A program made the translations under genes and the position numbers. The notes beneath the pieces are model-generated. The model saw only the letters and a program-made list of their open reading frames with translations. It searched no databases and was not told the origin of the DNA. A DNA stretch of 64,000 nt from Puccinia triticina (Eukaryota > Basidiomycota > Pucciniomycetes > Pucciniales > Pucciniaceae): the NCBI RefSeq assembly GCF_026914185.1, contig NC_070573.1, forward strand, positions 868,001 to 932,000, given 5' to 3'. Positions 42,081-52,742 of this stretch are shown one piece after another. The first letter of the stretch is position 1. Every line of letters begins with the position of its first letter.

Positions 42081-42961
42081 ATGGTGCTGCTTGTGCTATG
42101 GTGGCGGCCGCAGCTGCTGCTCCAGCGCCTCAGGGTGCGCGCTGTCGAGGCCGCGGGCCTCAAGTGTCGAGTAGTGATCGGGGACTCGTACCCGTTCTTG
42201 ATGGTTGACTGATCGGGCTTTGGGCCCGGGTACTTAGTGTTGGTCGTACCCGTCCAATAGCTATCCCGACCCCGCATTCGGGTCTCGAGTGTGTATGTGT
42301 GTCGGTCGTACCCCCTTCGGGGGTATGGCTTATTCAGGAGTTCAAGGCGTATGGGTTTGGGGTTCAAGACCCATACACAACTTCGCCGACCTTCCGATTC
42401 CCTCGGATACATCACCGCCGCCAATGGTCAACCGCCGCCGTCGAGGTCTTGCACCATCCAAGCCTGCAGCTAAACTGAACCCTGCTAGTGAGCAGGGTTC
42501 ATTTTCGAAGTAAGTGCGTTCGTGTTCTTCCTCGACAGCTGAGTGGCCGTTACGTTGGCTGATGCAGCCGTCAGATTTATTACCAGCCCCACTCGCACCA
42601 CCGAATCTGACAGGTCTTCGGGGTTTCTGATTGGGCTGCCTTCGCCGGCAAGGTTGGTTTCCAGCCGGCGATCTCATAGCGGCCGGCCCTAAGACGGTAA
42701 GACTAATTGCCGCATTCTTTCCGCTTCCTACAACAGCCGGCTTCTCATAGCGGCCGTGGGTTTGAGTACGTATCGTTCCGGAGGGAGAGATGGCCCCGCA
42801 CGCCGTCCGGCTCGACTCTATCTGGGGTTCCTATTCGGTCGAGTCGAACGATCCAACCTCTAGTTACCAATGGTCTGTGGCCTCCGTTCAGAGCCCGCGC
42901 ATGGGGCAAAAGGACTACGGGTCCTTAAGTCCCTATGAGTCCTCACAGAATCCGAGGTGAG

Positions 42962-42972
42962 TATAGAAAAGG
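42962..42972 (+). promoter_or_regulatory. TATA-like box for the C antisense gene
   Basis: TATAGAAAAGG lies 75-85 nt upstream of the predicted ATG at 43047. Confidence 0.45.
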
Positions 42973-43046
42973 TTCCCCTCGCCTCCTCCCACCTCATCAT
43001 CCTCCCCAGTACTACTTTTCTAGGCTTATTACTTTCGTCTGCTACC

Positions 43047-44679
43047 ATGTCCAACAGACCCTACTATCGTACCTACTTTTCCCCGTCCCCTTACCCGTTA
43101 CGAGCCCGCGGGGCCTCTGCTAGCGCTTCAACTCGAGTGCGTCCATTTTGTTCCTCATACCAGTAGCTTGCCGTCCTGTCGCACTGCTGACCCGTGTTGG
43201 TTGTTCTGCTACTAGCCAGGTTCCTCTGTACACAACCCTATCCTTATCATGGACGGGCCTATGTACAGAGGCGGGGTGATTCGTCCTTCATGGTTCCAAT
43301 GGTCCCGCCAGCGTTTGGAAGCGTTCAACCGCCCCAATCGACCTCGAACCCGAGTCAATCGCTCAGCTGATGGCCCGGCTTCTCCGGATCATCGGCCTTT
43401 TGTCGTTGCCGGATCGGCGATGGCCCAAGTGGCTTCGGTGAGTTGTATATCCGGACCGCTGTAAGCTATCCGATCCGATACTGACTCCATTCTTCGGTTA
43501 CTTCAGATTATCGCATCCAGTGATCGTCCGGATTCCCCGTCCGAACTCCGGACCCCGTCGCCCTCCCCGTCGCGGGTTCCCCCCGGGTTGGTGGGCCTCC
43601 ACCCCCGCTTTCAGGGTGCGGATGCAGCCAGTCCCGGCCAGGCGTCTCCAGTATACCAACCTCGCCTCCCGGGTGAGAGATCGCATCCCAACTCGCCCGT
43701 TTATCGACCCGCTTCCGACGAAGCCGACAATCCAGTGAGTCAATCTTTCTCTTCCCTTTTTTTCCATGCGAGTTCCTGACCACCGATCTTCGCCACACAG
43801 TTCTTAGTATCCAACCGAGTTGTCATAGGCGACGAGTGGCTGGTACCGGCTGCTCCTCGTCCCAGCAACCTCACTTCGCCGGCTATCAGCTGTCGAAACT
43901 CGATCGCAGATTCGTCCGAGTACGGGTCTCATTCCTCGGCCGAGTATGGGGATCGTTCCCAGGGTTCGGGTGCGTCAGGCTCATCTCAATCCGGGGAAGC
44001 TACTGCCGAGACCGATCGCGCCGATGATGGGATGGACCTCCTTATTGAGTGGTCGGGTGGTGTACGTCCTTCTCCTTACTCTATCACCTGCTTCTTACCC
44101 GGCCGCTCATTACTTTCTGCACCTCCTGAACAGGTCCCTCCACCCCCTGAGTGGGATGATACGTGGACCACCTTACCCGACTGGCTTAACCAGCCCGCGC
44201 CTACTGGTAACGAGCCCAACGGTCATCAACCCATCGAGGTTGATGCCGTTGATCCTGAAGGTGGTGCCGATGCCGACGGCGTTGATGATGCCGATGGTGA
44301 TGCCGATGGTGAGGCCGATGCCGATGGTGTCACCGAGACTGATCTGGCGGACGACGTCAGCATGAGTAGCATTTCTCGTGCTTCCACCCCCTCCATCATT
44401 GGTCAACCCCCGATCGAGGATTACCCCTTCTTAAGCGACCTCCAAGTCCAAGCTCTCCTGGAGCCCCATCGTCCCTTAGCTATCAAGCATCGTGCTTGTT
44501 TCGCAATCGACTCCGAGGCCTATACTAGGCTCTATCACACTTTTGCTCGAGCCTTCGTACCCTACTGCCAGCAGATTCCCAACGAGGTCGTCAACGGTCG
44601 AATCCAGCGAGTTCACATCTTCCAGGTCGTATCCGAAGAGTTTCGATCTACCATGCGTCAAGCTGGCTACGATGACTAG
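43047..44679 (+). CDS. Antisense five-exon gene in element C, unknown function
   Basis: Predicted exons are 43047-43136, 43216-43437, 43507-43734, 43801-44061 and 44134-44679. Every exon length is a multiple of three, all introns are phase 0 with GT...AG ends, and the joined frame encodes about 448 residues (MSNRPYYRTYFSPS to RQAGYDD). Similar segments in the same order occur in B: PLRARGASASASTR, RPFVVAGSAM, GQASPVYQPRLPGERSHPNS, VSNRVVIGDEW and the C-terminal YPFLSDLQVQALL ... RVHIFQ block. An acidic Asp/Gly/Ala tract (DADGVDDADGDADGEAD) is specific to C. The fourth intron is absent from B, and B has one extra small exon near its start. Function unknown. Confidence 0.75.
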
Positions 44680-44960
44680 TTCCTTTGTGAGTTTCCTCCT
44701 CTTTTTACACCTGCTTACACCCACAATACTGATCCTCTGGCTTGTTTCTTTCCTAGTTTTTTGTTTTTACTAATCTTTTGTCCAGAGTACCCGGGGTAAA
44801 ACGTATCCTTCTCAAAAAAAATCGATAGATAATCCTAAAAAACTCAAAAAAAAAAAAAATTGTAAAACCCCCAGAACCCTAAGGATAAAGATGATTAGTT
44901 ATTTTTATTTTATTGTTGTCTTTTGTTCTTTTCATTTTTGAAATTAATCCATCCCAGACC

Positions 44961-44973
44961 CCCCTCCCCCAAC
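44961..44973 (-). other. Extra polypurine-like box in C (distal)
   Basis: Minus strand GTTGGGGGAGGGG, as in the second B box. Confidence 0.55.
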
Positions 44974-45120
44974 TTAAACAGGTTGTCCCCAACCTTCCCT
45001 GTAAGCATACCACTGAGAGAGAAAGAGAGAGAAAAAAGATAAGAGAAATGGAGAAGAAGGAACAGTATAGAAGAATTGAAATTATTTAAAGAGTGACTTT
45101 GTCAGGAGCAGGTCTTTTTT

Positions 45121-45131
45121 CCTCCCCCAAC
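45121..45131 (-). other. Extra polypurine-like box in C (proximal to pol)
   Basis: Minus strand GTTGGGGGAGG, 33 nt beyond the pol stop, matching the first B box. Confidence 0.55.
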
Positions 45132-45163
45132 TTAAACAACAACCCTGGTAGGTGTGATCCAGC

Positions 45164-48100
45164 TCAGTCAGAGCCATCTGATGATCCACCATCCGAACTG
45201 TTGCCCGATACTTCCTCCATTTCGTCGTCTGCAGGCTCCGGCTGAGATGGATCCTCATCCTCCTGAATGTCTGCTAGTTCACGTCCTCGAGGGTAAAACC
45301 GTTTGATATGTGAAGCTGCATAAGCCCTCTTGAGTTCAGTCCCATCCAATTCTTCCAAGATATAGGAACCCTTGGGTAGTTGTTGCTTGATCCGAAAAGG
45401 TCCGTTCCATCGATTTGCAAACAACTTTCCCCACTGATCCTCCAGGCTTTTGTTGTAGACCAAAACTAGTTCTCCTGGATCTAACGGCTTCCGAAGTCTT
45501 GCTGCCATTCGTCGATCCCAGTATCGAACAGATGAATTTCTGACCTTCATCAACTTTTCGTGAGCTATCCCTAGAATTTCTTCTTGACGTTCCAGTTGCA
45601 TAGTCCTTGCCTCCAAGAGTTGTTCCGTGGTGCTGACTTCAGTCCAATCAATCCCCAGATAAGTGTCCATTTCCAAGTCAACCGGGAGAACCGCTTTCTG
45701 GCCGAACACCAGCTCGTAAGGTGAATATCCCGTTGTGCGTTTTGTCAAAATTCTGTCAGCAAAGAGTACTAAAGGCAGATATTCCCTCCATTTCCCACCA
45801 GATTCGCCACACATCTTGATTAGGGTGTCTTTAATGGGTCGGTGTCCTCTTTCAATCATACCATTGGCTTCAGGATAATAAGGTGTAGGAGGCCTAAATA
45901 CTGCTCCAATCTTTTCGACTGCTTTGATGAATTCATTCTTGAATTCCGGTCCATTGTCTGCCGTCACCGCTTTGATTACGCCATATCGATAGACCCATTC
46001 TTCAAGGAGAAATTTTCCAATAGTTGCGGCTGTCAGTTTCACCAGAGGAGCTGCTTCAACCCATCCAGACAAATCATCCCGTGCTACTAGCAAGTACTTG
46101 TACCGTCCAGCTTTGATATGACAGACGTCCAATTCTACTCGTCCGAATAAGCTACTCTCTCCTGTGGGGTGCCGTATTTCTCGTGGAACTAATGGGTCCC
46201 TCTTTTGACAAGGTTCGCAGCTATGTACCCATAATTTGACTTTTTTCTTCAAACTTGGCCACCAAAATCGGCAGACTAATCGCTGGTATGTTTCCTCAAG
46301 TCCCCGGTGTCCTAGATCTTCGTGAACCATTCGTAATAACTTGCTCTGGTAGGATATCTTGGAGATCACTAGTTGTGGCATGGGTGAATGTCTTCTCATG
46401 AGTCGTCCATTCTGGATAAAATAGTTAACCGATTTTTGTTTAAGTTTCTGAAAGTCCTCCAGATCCATAGAACAAGGTCTCTGCAGTGTTTGTAGATAAT
46501 ATTTGAGGTCTGTCCAGAAACCAGAAGTCTCCCACTCCAATAGTTCCGTTGAGGCTGAAATTATGTTATACCATGAGCAGGCTTTGATTAGGGGTTCTTC
46601 CTTGTCAAAGTCTTCCGTATCATTGTAGAATTCTTCCTCTTCGTCGCTTATTGGACGTCTGGACAAGGCGTCTGGCATCGTGAACGTTTTCCCTGGCTTA
46701 TGCACCATTTCAAACGAAAAAAGTTGGATGAATGCTACCCATCTTGTCATGGGGGCATTTGGAAGTGAAGGTGAGTTGATCATTTGAATTAGGGACTGCG
46801 CGTCCACTTGGAGTTCGAAATGTTGACCCCATAAGAGCGTTTGTAGTTTTTTCAGGATTCGTGCCACCCCACAGAGTTCCAGTTTAGGCTGTGAATATTT
46901 CGATTCGACTGGCGAAAACACAATTGATTCGTACAATACTGGTCGATTTAATCCGGTTTCAAGCTCCTGTTGTGAGAGTACTGCACCGGCCGCAATGAAA
47001 CTGGAGTCCACTGCTAAAACAATAAGCCCTGCGTCTTTCGAATAATCAAGGTTCTTCAGGGTGATATCTTCTCCAATTATCTCTTTTAGCTGATTGAAGG
47101 CATCGTCACAGCTTTTGTCCCAGAGCCATTCTACGTCCTTTCGTGTCAGCCTTCGGAGTGGAGCAGCTATTTCAGACAGATTCCTGACGAAAATCCTAAC
47201 ATAAGTTACGATTCCCATGAAGCCTTGGAGTTCCGTGACGTTATTGGGAGTTGGCCATGTCGTTATCTTATTCTTCTTCTGATCTGAAACCCTTTGTCCT
47301 TCTTTGCAGACCACATGACCCACAATATCCAAAGCAGGTACGCAGCATGCAAATTTCTTTCCTGAGATAGTGAGTCCCGCCTCTTCAATTCGGAATAAGA
47401 TTCTTTCCAGCGTTTGAGCGTATTCCCAGATAAAACGTCGAATTCCGGGATTCTCTTCTAAAACTTCATCATTGTATGTGGAACTTGGCCCTTTGATACC
47501 GCCATCGTCAATAAATACGCCTACGTGGTCCGGTATCTCATCCTGGAGAATCCACATCATTTGTGCTTGATAGACTGCTACTGAATTGGTTGCGCCCTGC
47601 GGAAGTCTGGTGAGTTGAAATCTTCCTAACGGAGTATCAAAGGTGGTGAGAGGTCTTGATTCCGGGGCCAATTCCCTTTCGTCATATCCACCCATAATAT
47701 CACCTAATCCATAACAGGCTCGTCCGGCAAAGGATTCCACAAACTCTTCTGTTGCTGGTGGTAGCCCTGCGTCTTTGATGGTGACTTTATTCATTTCTTG
47801 TAAGTCGTGAACTATCCTTAACTTCCCGTCATGTTTGAGTACGCAAAAAACCGGACTAGAGTAACTTGACGTTGATTGCTCGTAGAGTTTATTCCGTACC
47901 CGTTCCCGTACTTGCTCCACGTATTTGTCTTTGATTGCTGCTGGGATTGGAATCGGTTTCTTCTGCCATGGTACATGATCAATTACCGGTATGACATATG
48001 GTAAACCATATGAATGTTTCAAGAGTCCTCTTTCCTCCGGCGTGAAGGCCACAGCTTTTTCTCGAATCACAATTAAATGCTTGAACAATTTTAATTCCTC

Positions 48101-48700
48101 CTCCCACAGCCATCCGTCGGGTCCAAAGTTTACTACCTTCAAGCGTTCTTCCGTAATCCTAGCGGTAGGCTTAAAGTCTGGTGGATGAGGCGTAAGAGGT
48201 GTTTGGTAGGGATCTCGTGATAGCGGTGGTCTTTGAAGAGGTGGATTCAGCGCTTGTGGAATTGGTTGATTGATTGGTCTGATTTTCTTTGCTACAGGTA
48301 TATAGTTTGTCATGCACCACAAGCTTCCATCCCTCCAACTCTGGCACAATCCATCTTGAAACCTTGATCCCAAACCTTTAGTAAGTAAGGATCCAAGAAG
48401 CTGTTGTGAGTTGCTGTCCGGTTTCGGTATTCTAGTGGTGTTGACTGAAGGAGTTAATCCAAAAATGCCGGGTTTTTCCGAAGGCACTGTTTCTGGAACT
48501 GGTAGTGAGTCTTTTCTAATGTTACAGATTTTCAATAGCGTAAAGAAAATGATAAGAATATTCTCTATGAGTGATAGGATTTTAGAAAAAAATATTTTTG
48601 TCTGTTTTGATGTTTGTTGAAAGTTTTTTAGGAGAAATGATTTAGGCCAGTCGAGAGAACCCGGCGTCCGAGATATAACCTGCTTGACTAGCTGAAGCAA
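45164..48700 (-). CDS. pol: C Pol: reverse transcriptase, RNase H, integrase
   Basis: 1178 codons from ATG 48700, only 26 nt after the gag stop (48727-48729) and in a different frame, which suggests reinitiation or a subgenomic message. It is collinear with B Pol and highly similar. A Phe/Ile-rich segment (NILIIFFTLLKIC) lies near the start. The reverse transcriptase active site is FIDDGG, RNase H begins VLAVDSSFIAAGA, and integrase keeps the HHCC residues and the DVCHIK, TADNG and NGMIE catalytic motifs. The tail is acidic (DDEMEEVSGNSSDG). No defect is visible. Confidence 0.93.
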   Translation of the reverse strand: MLQLVKQVISRTPGSLDWPKSFLLKNFQQTSKQTKIFFSKILSLIENILIIFFTLLKICNIRKDSLPVPETVPSEKPGIFGLTPSVNTTRIPKPDSNSQQLLGSLLTKGLGSRFQDGLCQSWRDGSLWCMTNYIPVAKKIRPINQPIPQALNPPLQRPPLSRDPYQTPLTPHPPDFKPTARITEERLKVVNFGPDGWLWEEELKLFKHLIVIREKAVAFTPEERGLLKHSYGLPYVIPVIDHVPWQKKPIPIPAAIKDKYVEQVRERVRNKLYEQSTSSYSSPVFCVLKHDGKLRIVHDLQEMNKVTIKDAGLPPATEEFVESFAGRACYGLGDIMGGYDERELAPESRPLTTFDTPLGRFQLTRLPQGATNSVAVYQAQMMWILQDEIPDHVGVFIDDGGIKGPSSTYNDEVLEENPGIRRFIWEYAQTLERILFRIEEAGLTISGKKFACCVPALDIVGHVVCKEGQRVSDQKKNKITTWPTPNNVTELQGFMGIVTYVRIFVRNLSEIAAPLRRLTRKDVEWLWDKSCDDAFNQLKEIIGEDITLKNLDYSKDAGLIVLAVDSSFIAAGAVLSQQELETGLNRPVLYESIVFSPVESKYSQPKLELCGVARILKKLQTLLWGQHFELQVDAQSLIQMINSPSLPNAPMTRWVAFIQLFSFEMVHKPGKTFTMPDALSRRPISDEEEEFYNDTEDFDKEEPLIKACSWYNIISASTELLEWETSGFWTDLKYYLQTLQRPCSMDLEDFQKLKQKSVNYFIQNGRLMRRHSPMPQLVISKISYQSKLLRMVHEDLGHRGLEETYQRLVCRFWWPSLKKKVKLWVHSCEPCQKRDPLVPREIRHPTGESSLFGRVELDVCHIKAGRYKYLLVARDDLSGWVEAAPLVKLTAATIGKFLLEEWVYRYGVIKAVTADNGPEFKNEFIKAVEKIGAVFRPPTPYYPEANGMIERGHRPIKDTLIKMCGESGGKWREYLPLVLFADRILTKRTTGYSPYELVFGQKAVLPVDLEMDTYLGIDWTEVSTTEQLLEARTMQLERQEEILGIAHEKLMKVRNSSVRYWDRRMAARLRKPLDPGELVLVYNKSLEDQWGKLFANRWNGPFRIKQQLPKGSYILEELDGTELKRAYAASHIKRFYPRGRELADIQEDEDPSQPEPADDEMEEVSGNSSDGGSSDGSD

Positions 48701-48726
48701 ATTACTCCCTAGCTGGATGCCGGTAG

Positions 48727-51210
48727 TTATAAAAAATGCTGATTCGGCTTCTTCTTAAACATTCGATGTTCTTCGTTATCGCTAGGTTCTGATGCTGGGA
48801 CTGATTTCATACTATTGGTACTGAGATCCTTTCGATTATCCCATCCTCGTCCTTGTCCGGTTCGAGCCAATGGTACCGAAATTCGCCAACCCTTGTTTCC
48901 TTGAAACGTGAGAGTCTCCCCTGTTTCGTGGTATTCTAAAGTGCAATCGTAATCAAATAGAAAAGGTCGCCCTAAAATACAATCTTGAGCCTTTGGTGAT
49001 ATAAAGAGGTGAGCGGGTCCGGAAAATCGGCCGATCTGTATTGGGCAGTTCTCGACTACGCCGGTAATGTCGCATCTGGCTCCACCAACACCTTGCATGG
49101 GTATGTTCACTATCACAGATTCTAGCTCCAAGTCCTCCGCTACTGATCGGGGTATGACGTTGACCATAGAACCGGAATCCACCATAAAGTCGACTTTTTC
49201 TCCCCCAACTTGCGCGGTTACGTATCCCAGGGCACAACTGTAGTAGCATGGATCTGAAGGTCCTTCTTCCTCTGGTAAGGTGGTCATTGGTGCAGCTACT
49301 TTGGCCGCTTCAGTTGCGATGTAGGTGGTGGAGGTATTCTTGCCTGACAGACGTCCCTGTAATTTTGCTATGATCTGTTCTGTGTATGAAGGCGATATTG
49401 TAGTGAGTTGTGCAAACGTTGTGGGAATCTTGACATTGTCCAAGTCCTGTAGTAGGGCTTCCTCTGGTGAGTCTCTTTTCAGGATTGTCGGTACTCGTTC
49501 CCGGCTCCAGACTTTCTCAGGCGCCTTTTTCGGAGTTTCTTTTGGTGATCTGTCCACTTCTTCTTCACGATCAATATCCATGGCATCTTTTTCTGGTTCC
49601 TGGATCCTAACTTCGCGTCGGCCTTTTTGAGCTTCTGACCTAGTGACAGGATGAGATCTCATGAAGTTTTCCGCGCCTAAGGTAGGAGGGCTCCAATGGA
49701 TGGTTTGTACTGAGGCTTTCATGAAGGCCGTGTTCCCATTTTCAGTTTGCTGTGAGTCCGCCAATTTCTTGATGGCTTCTTGCATTCAAGGTTCGGCTGA
49801 TGCTCCTTCAACCACTGATCGTATTGGTCTCGAAGGTACCCACGGTATTTGCTGGCCGTCAGGTAAATACCATTCTTTACCAATTCGCTTCACCAAGCCT
49901 TGTTTCATGTCTTTTGCTGCTTCTGGGCATTGATAGGTAGGGTGTCCTTCTCTCTTGCAATAAAAGCAGTTCTGGGCTTCATATAGCGGGGTTGACGGCC
50001 GAGCATTTCCGCGGTTGAATTCTTGTTTTTCTGATGGTCCTTGCCGATTATAGCCGGTGGGTGCTCCATTCTTGATCTGTTGTTTAAGCGTGGCAAGCTC
50101 CTGCTGTACTTCTTGTAGTTTCTGTTCTACCTCCTTATTGCTTGGGCTTTCCTTTAGCATCTGCTCTCGTCGCTTTCCGTCGCCTTTCTTAAGATCCAAA
50201 TCCTTCTGCATGATGCGCGTGGATTCGGAGAAACTGGAGAAATTTGTGTAACCTTCATCAACTTGTACCTCTGTTTCCGCGGCCTTTGTTAAGTCTTCCC
50301 ATTTTGGTGCCTTGTTACTTCCATCCTTGGCCTTCGGAAGCTGATTTTTATTGATGAGTGTGCGTTTAATGCTTCGTTGGCTTTCTGTCGAGAAGGCACT
50401 TAAGAATAGTAAACCGGCGTCATCGTCTTTGTTGATATGTTCGTTCTTTACTAGATACTTGAGGATCGGGGTGAATTTTGCAAGGTACGCTTTATAATCC
50501 CGATAGCTTGAAATTCCTTCTTTAGCTTGCTGCTTAGCTACTTTGATAAGGTCGTCCACAGTATACATGATCGTATTATCGAGGTCACCCCAGGCTTTGA
50601 CCATTGCCGCTCGAAGCTTCTTCCAATCATAATCATTGTACCCATCCATTTCCTCAAGCTGGCACTTTAACTCTTCTGTTCGTATGAATCGTGGTATCTG
50701 GATTGCTTTCTCGCGATCCGACGCTCCGTGACCATATGCCGCTCGCTCGAATCATTGCAGGAACTTCATAAACTGGCTACCCTTGTAGAAAAGCCCAGGT
50801 TCTTTGATGATGACTGGCTTTGATTGGGGTATTGGTTGGGGGTAATAATACATAGGTTGCGGATTTTGCATTGGTATTTGTTGTTGTTGAAATTGAGGCT
50901 GAAACATATATTCTTGCTGATTTTCTGTATTGTGGATTCCGTACCCAGAAGGTCGTTGTCGTGGAGTTGTTTGTCTTGGGGGTATATTTTCGGGTTGTGG
51001 AGTTTCATCAGTGTCTGATAAGTCCTCTTCAGTCTGCTCTCTGAATTGATTCTCTGGTCCCTTTCCCTTGTCTTTCCTAGGTGGTGGAGGTGGATTTGTA
51101 GATTCCGAATTCCAATTCAGTCCCGAAGTTCCTGTCAATGTTCTGTTTCTAAACGGGGTGGAGGGAGCAAATCCGCTCTCCATATCTGGTAGACTGAACG
51201 GTAAACTCAT
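48727..51210 (-). pseudogene. gag: C Gag-protease with two in-frame TGA codons
   Basis: One frame from ATG 51210 (MSLPFSLPDMESG) to the stop at 48727 (QHFL end), collinear with B Gag. TGA at 50752-50754 stands where B has CGT (Arg, in KRFER), and TGA at 49786-49788 stands where B has CAA. Between and after them the frame is intact and includes the capsid-like region, a knuckle CFYCKREGHPTYQC and protease FMVDSGSMVNVIP. The LTRs are nearly identical, so the stops are either very recent, or the element moved with Gag supplied in trans, or UGA is read through. Confidence 0.9.
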
Positions 51211-51817
51211 GCCGGTTCGTGTTGATTCCTGGTTTTGTAATATGAATATCCGCTGCTACCTGTTACTGTGCTCTGAAAAAGAAACAATAATATCTGGTCT
51301 CTGGTCTCTTTACCAGGGCAAATTGGGGGTTTTCTTTTAATAACTGATATAAATAACTTTACCGTTCTGAGATTGTTCTTCAAACAGTCTCTGCCTATCC
51401 AAATTCTTCAGGTCTTACACTTGCCCTTCTTAAGGTTTTATAAACAGCTGTTTTCTTCAAACGATTCCGGAGTTCTCTTCTAACAGGATCCTAGTTATCC
51501 AAATTCTTCAGGTCTTACTCTTGCCCTTCTTGAGGTTTTATAACTGGCTGCTTCCTTCGAGATACTCTTTTCAGTTCGGATGGTTAAGTTTTCTTTTCAG
51601 AGGTTCGTAATCGGTCCTTTGGATGTTCCTAAAAGTCAACTAGTCGTTCAACAGAATAACTGAATATGCCGTTGAGTTTGATAGATTTGTTGATGAATTT
51701 GATTCCTTTTTCCGCTCGAAGTTGAGATCCGTAGACGATGTATTTCTGGTTATATGGTTGAAATTGATTATCCGTTGTTGATCAAACAAGATTATCCTAT
51801 CACGTTGGGGACTCCCT
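51211..51817 (-). other. C leader with a 100-bp duplication
   Basis: Starts AGGGAGTCCCCAACGTGATAGGATAA after the LTR, as in B. A block (TCCAAATTCTTCAGGTCTTAC on the plus strand) occurs at about 51398 and 51498, the counterpart of the B leader duplication. Confidence 0.6.
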
Positions 51818-51907
51818 TGTAAGACTCAAAAGTATTCCTGAGAACCTTTTGCTGAATGGAGAAGGGGATGATGGAGGTGCAAACTCTGCCCTTCTATACT
51901 ATCAGAT

Positions 51908-51939
<32 letters not shown>

Positions 51940-52742
51940 TTAATGAAGTGATAGGGTTGGTTGGTTCAAGATGAGCTTGTTGATGACACTGAATAAATTG
52001 TTGTTATTGTTAATGTAAGGGTTGTTATGTAGGTTGTTTAAGTATATATATAAGGCTGAACTGTAAATGTTGGGGTGACTGTGATTGGTGAGTAATGAAC
52101 TGAGGAGCTGACAACTGGGGAGGAGGGAGCTCCTTATATAGACAAAAGTGGAGCCCCAGAGGGCTTGTGGGTTAGGGTTTTGACTAATCTAGACAACAGT
52201 GTGAGGGATTTTAGCTGGTGGGAGTAGATACAAATGATGTCATAATGTGTCAGGGGTACATAAATGATGTCATAAGAATGCAGTAGGGCCACATGAAGGC
52301 TGCGTAAAGTGACAGTAGACTGCATGAGTTGACAGGTGGATGCAGGGGGTGCATAAATGAAGTCTGAGGCTGCAGAGTCAGTGTGTGATGACATCATAAT
52401 ATGGAAATAGAAGAGTACTTGATAATATGTAATGACTGCAGTCTGATGGGGAGATGTATGTTTGTATCCTGTGATTTGTATAAGCATAATGCTGTGATCC
52501 TTGAATTGAGGCTGGTGACAGGCTGGTGACTGGGTATGTTGAACGTGTGATGGGTGTCCAGTGTCCAAAGAAGTGTAGGTTCCAATCCAGCGGGGTTCAG
52601 GTGATGCTTTCAGTGGTGACTAGGGGTAAAATTGGCCGTAGAATCCATTTCTGAGGTCTGTTTGATGGTATCTTGAGGCGTATTGTGAGTAAATATATGT
52701 ATGCGAAAAAACTTTTGATTTTTCACTTTTCCGTCTACCACA
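51818..52742 (-). repeat. C 5' LTR
   Basis: 925 bp, followed on the right by the CCGC duplication and the interrupted D pol frame. Confidence 0.95.

Larger units (their letters stand above)
40866..52742 (-). mobile_element. LTR retrotransposon C (Ty3/gypsy with antisense gene)
   Basis: 11,877 bp with 925-bp LTRs that differ at one site I could see (AGTGTTC/AGTATTC). The 4-bp duplication CCGC (40862-40865, 52743-52746) rejoins the D pol frame. Gene order and leader match B. Gag carries two TGA codons, Pol is open. An antisense gene lies between pol and the 3' LTR. Confidence 0.95.
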
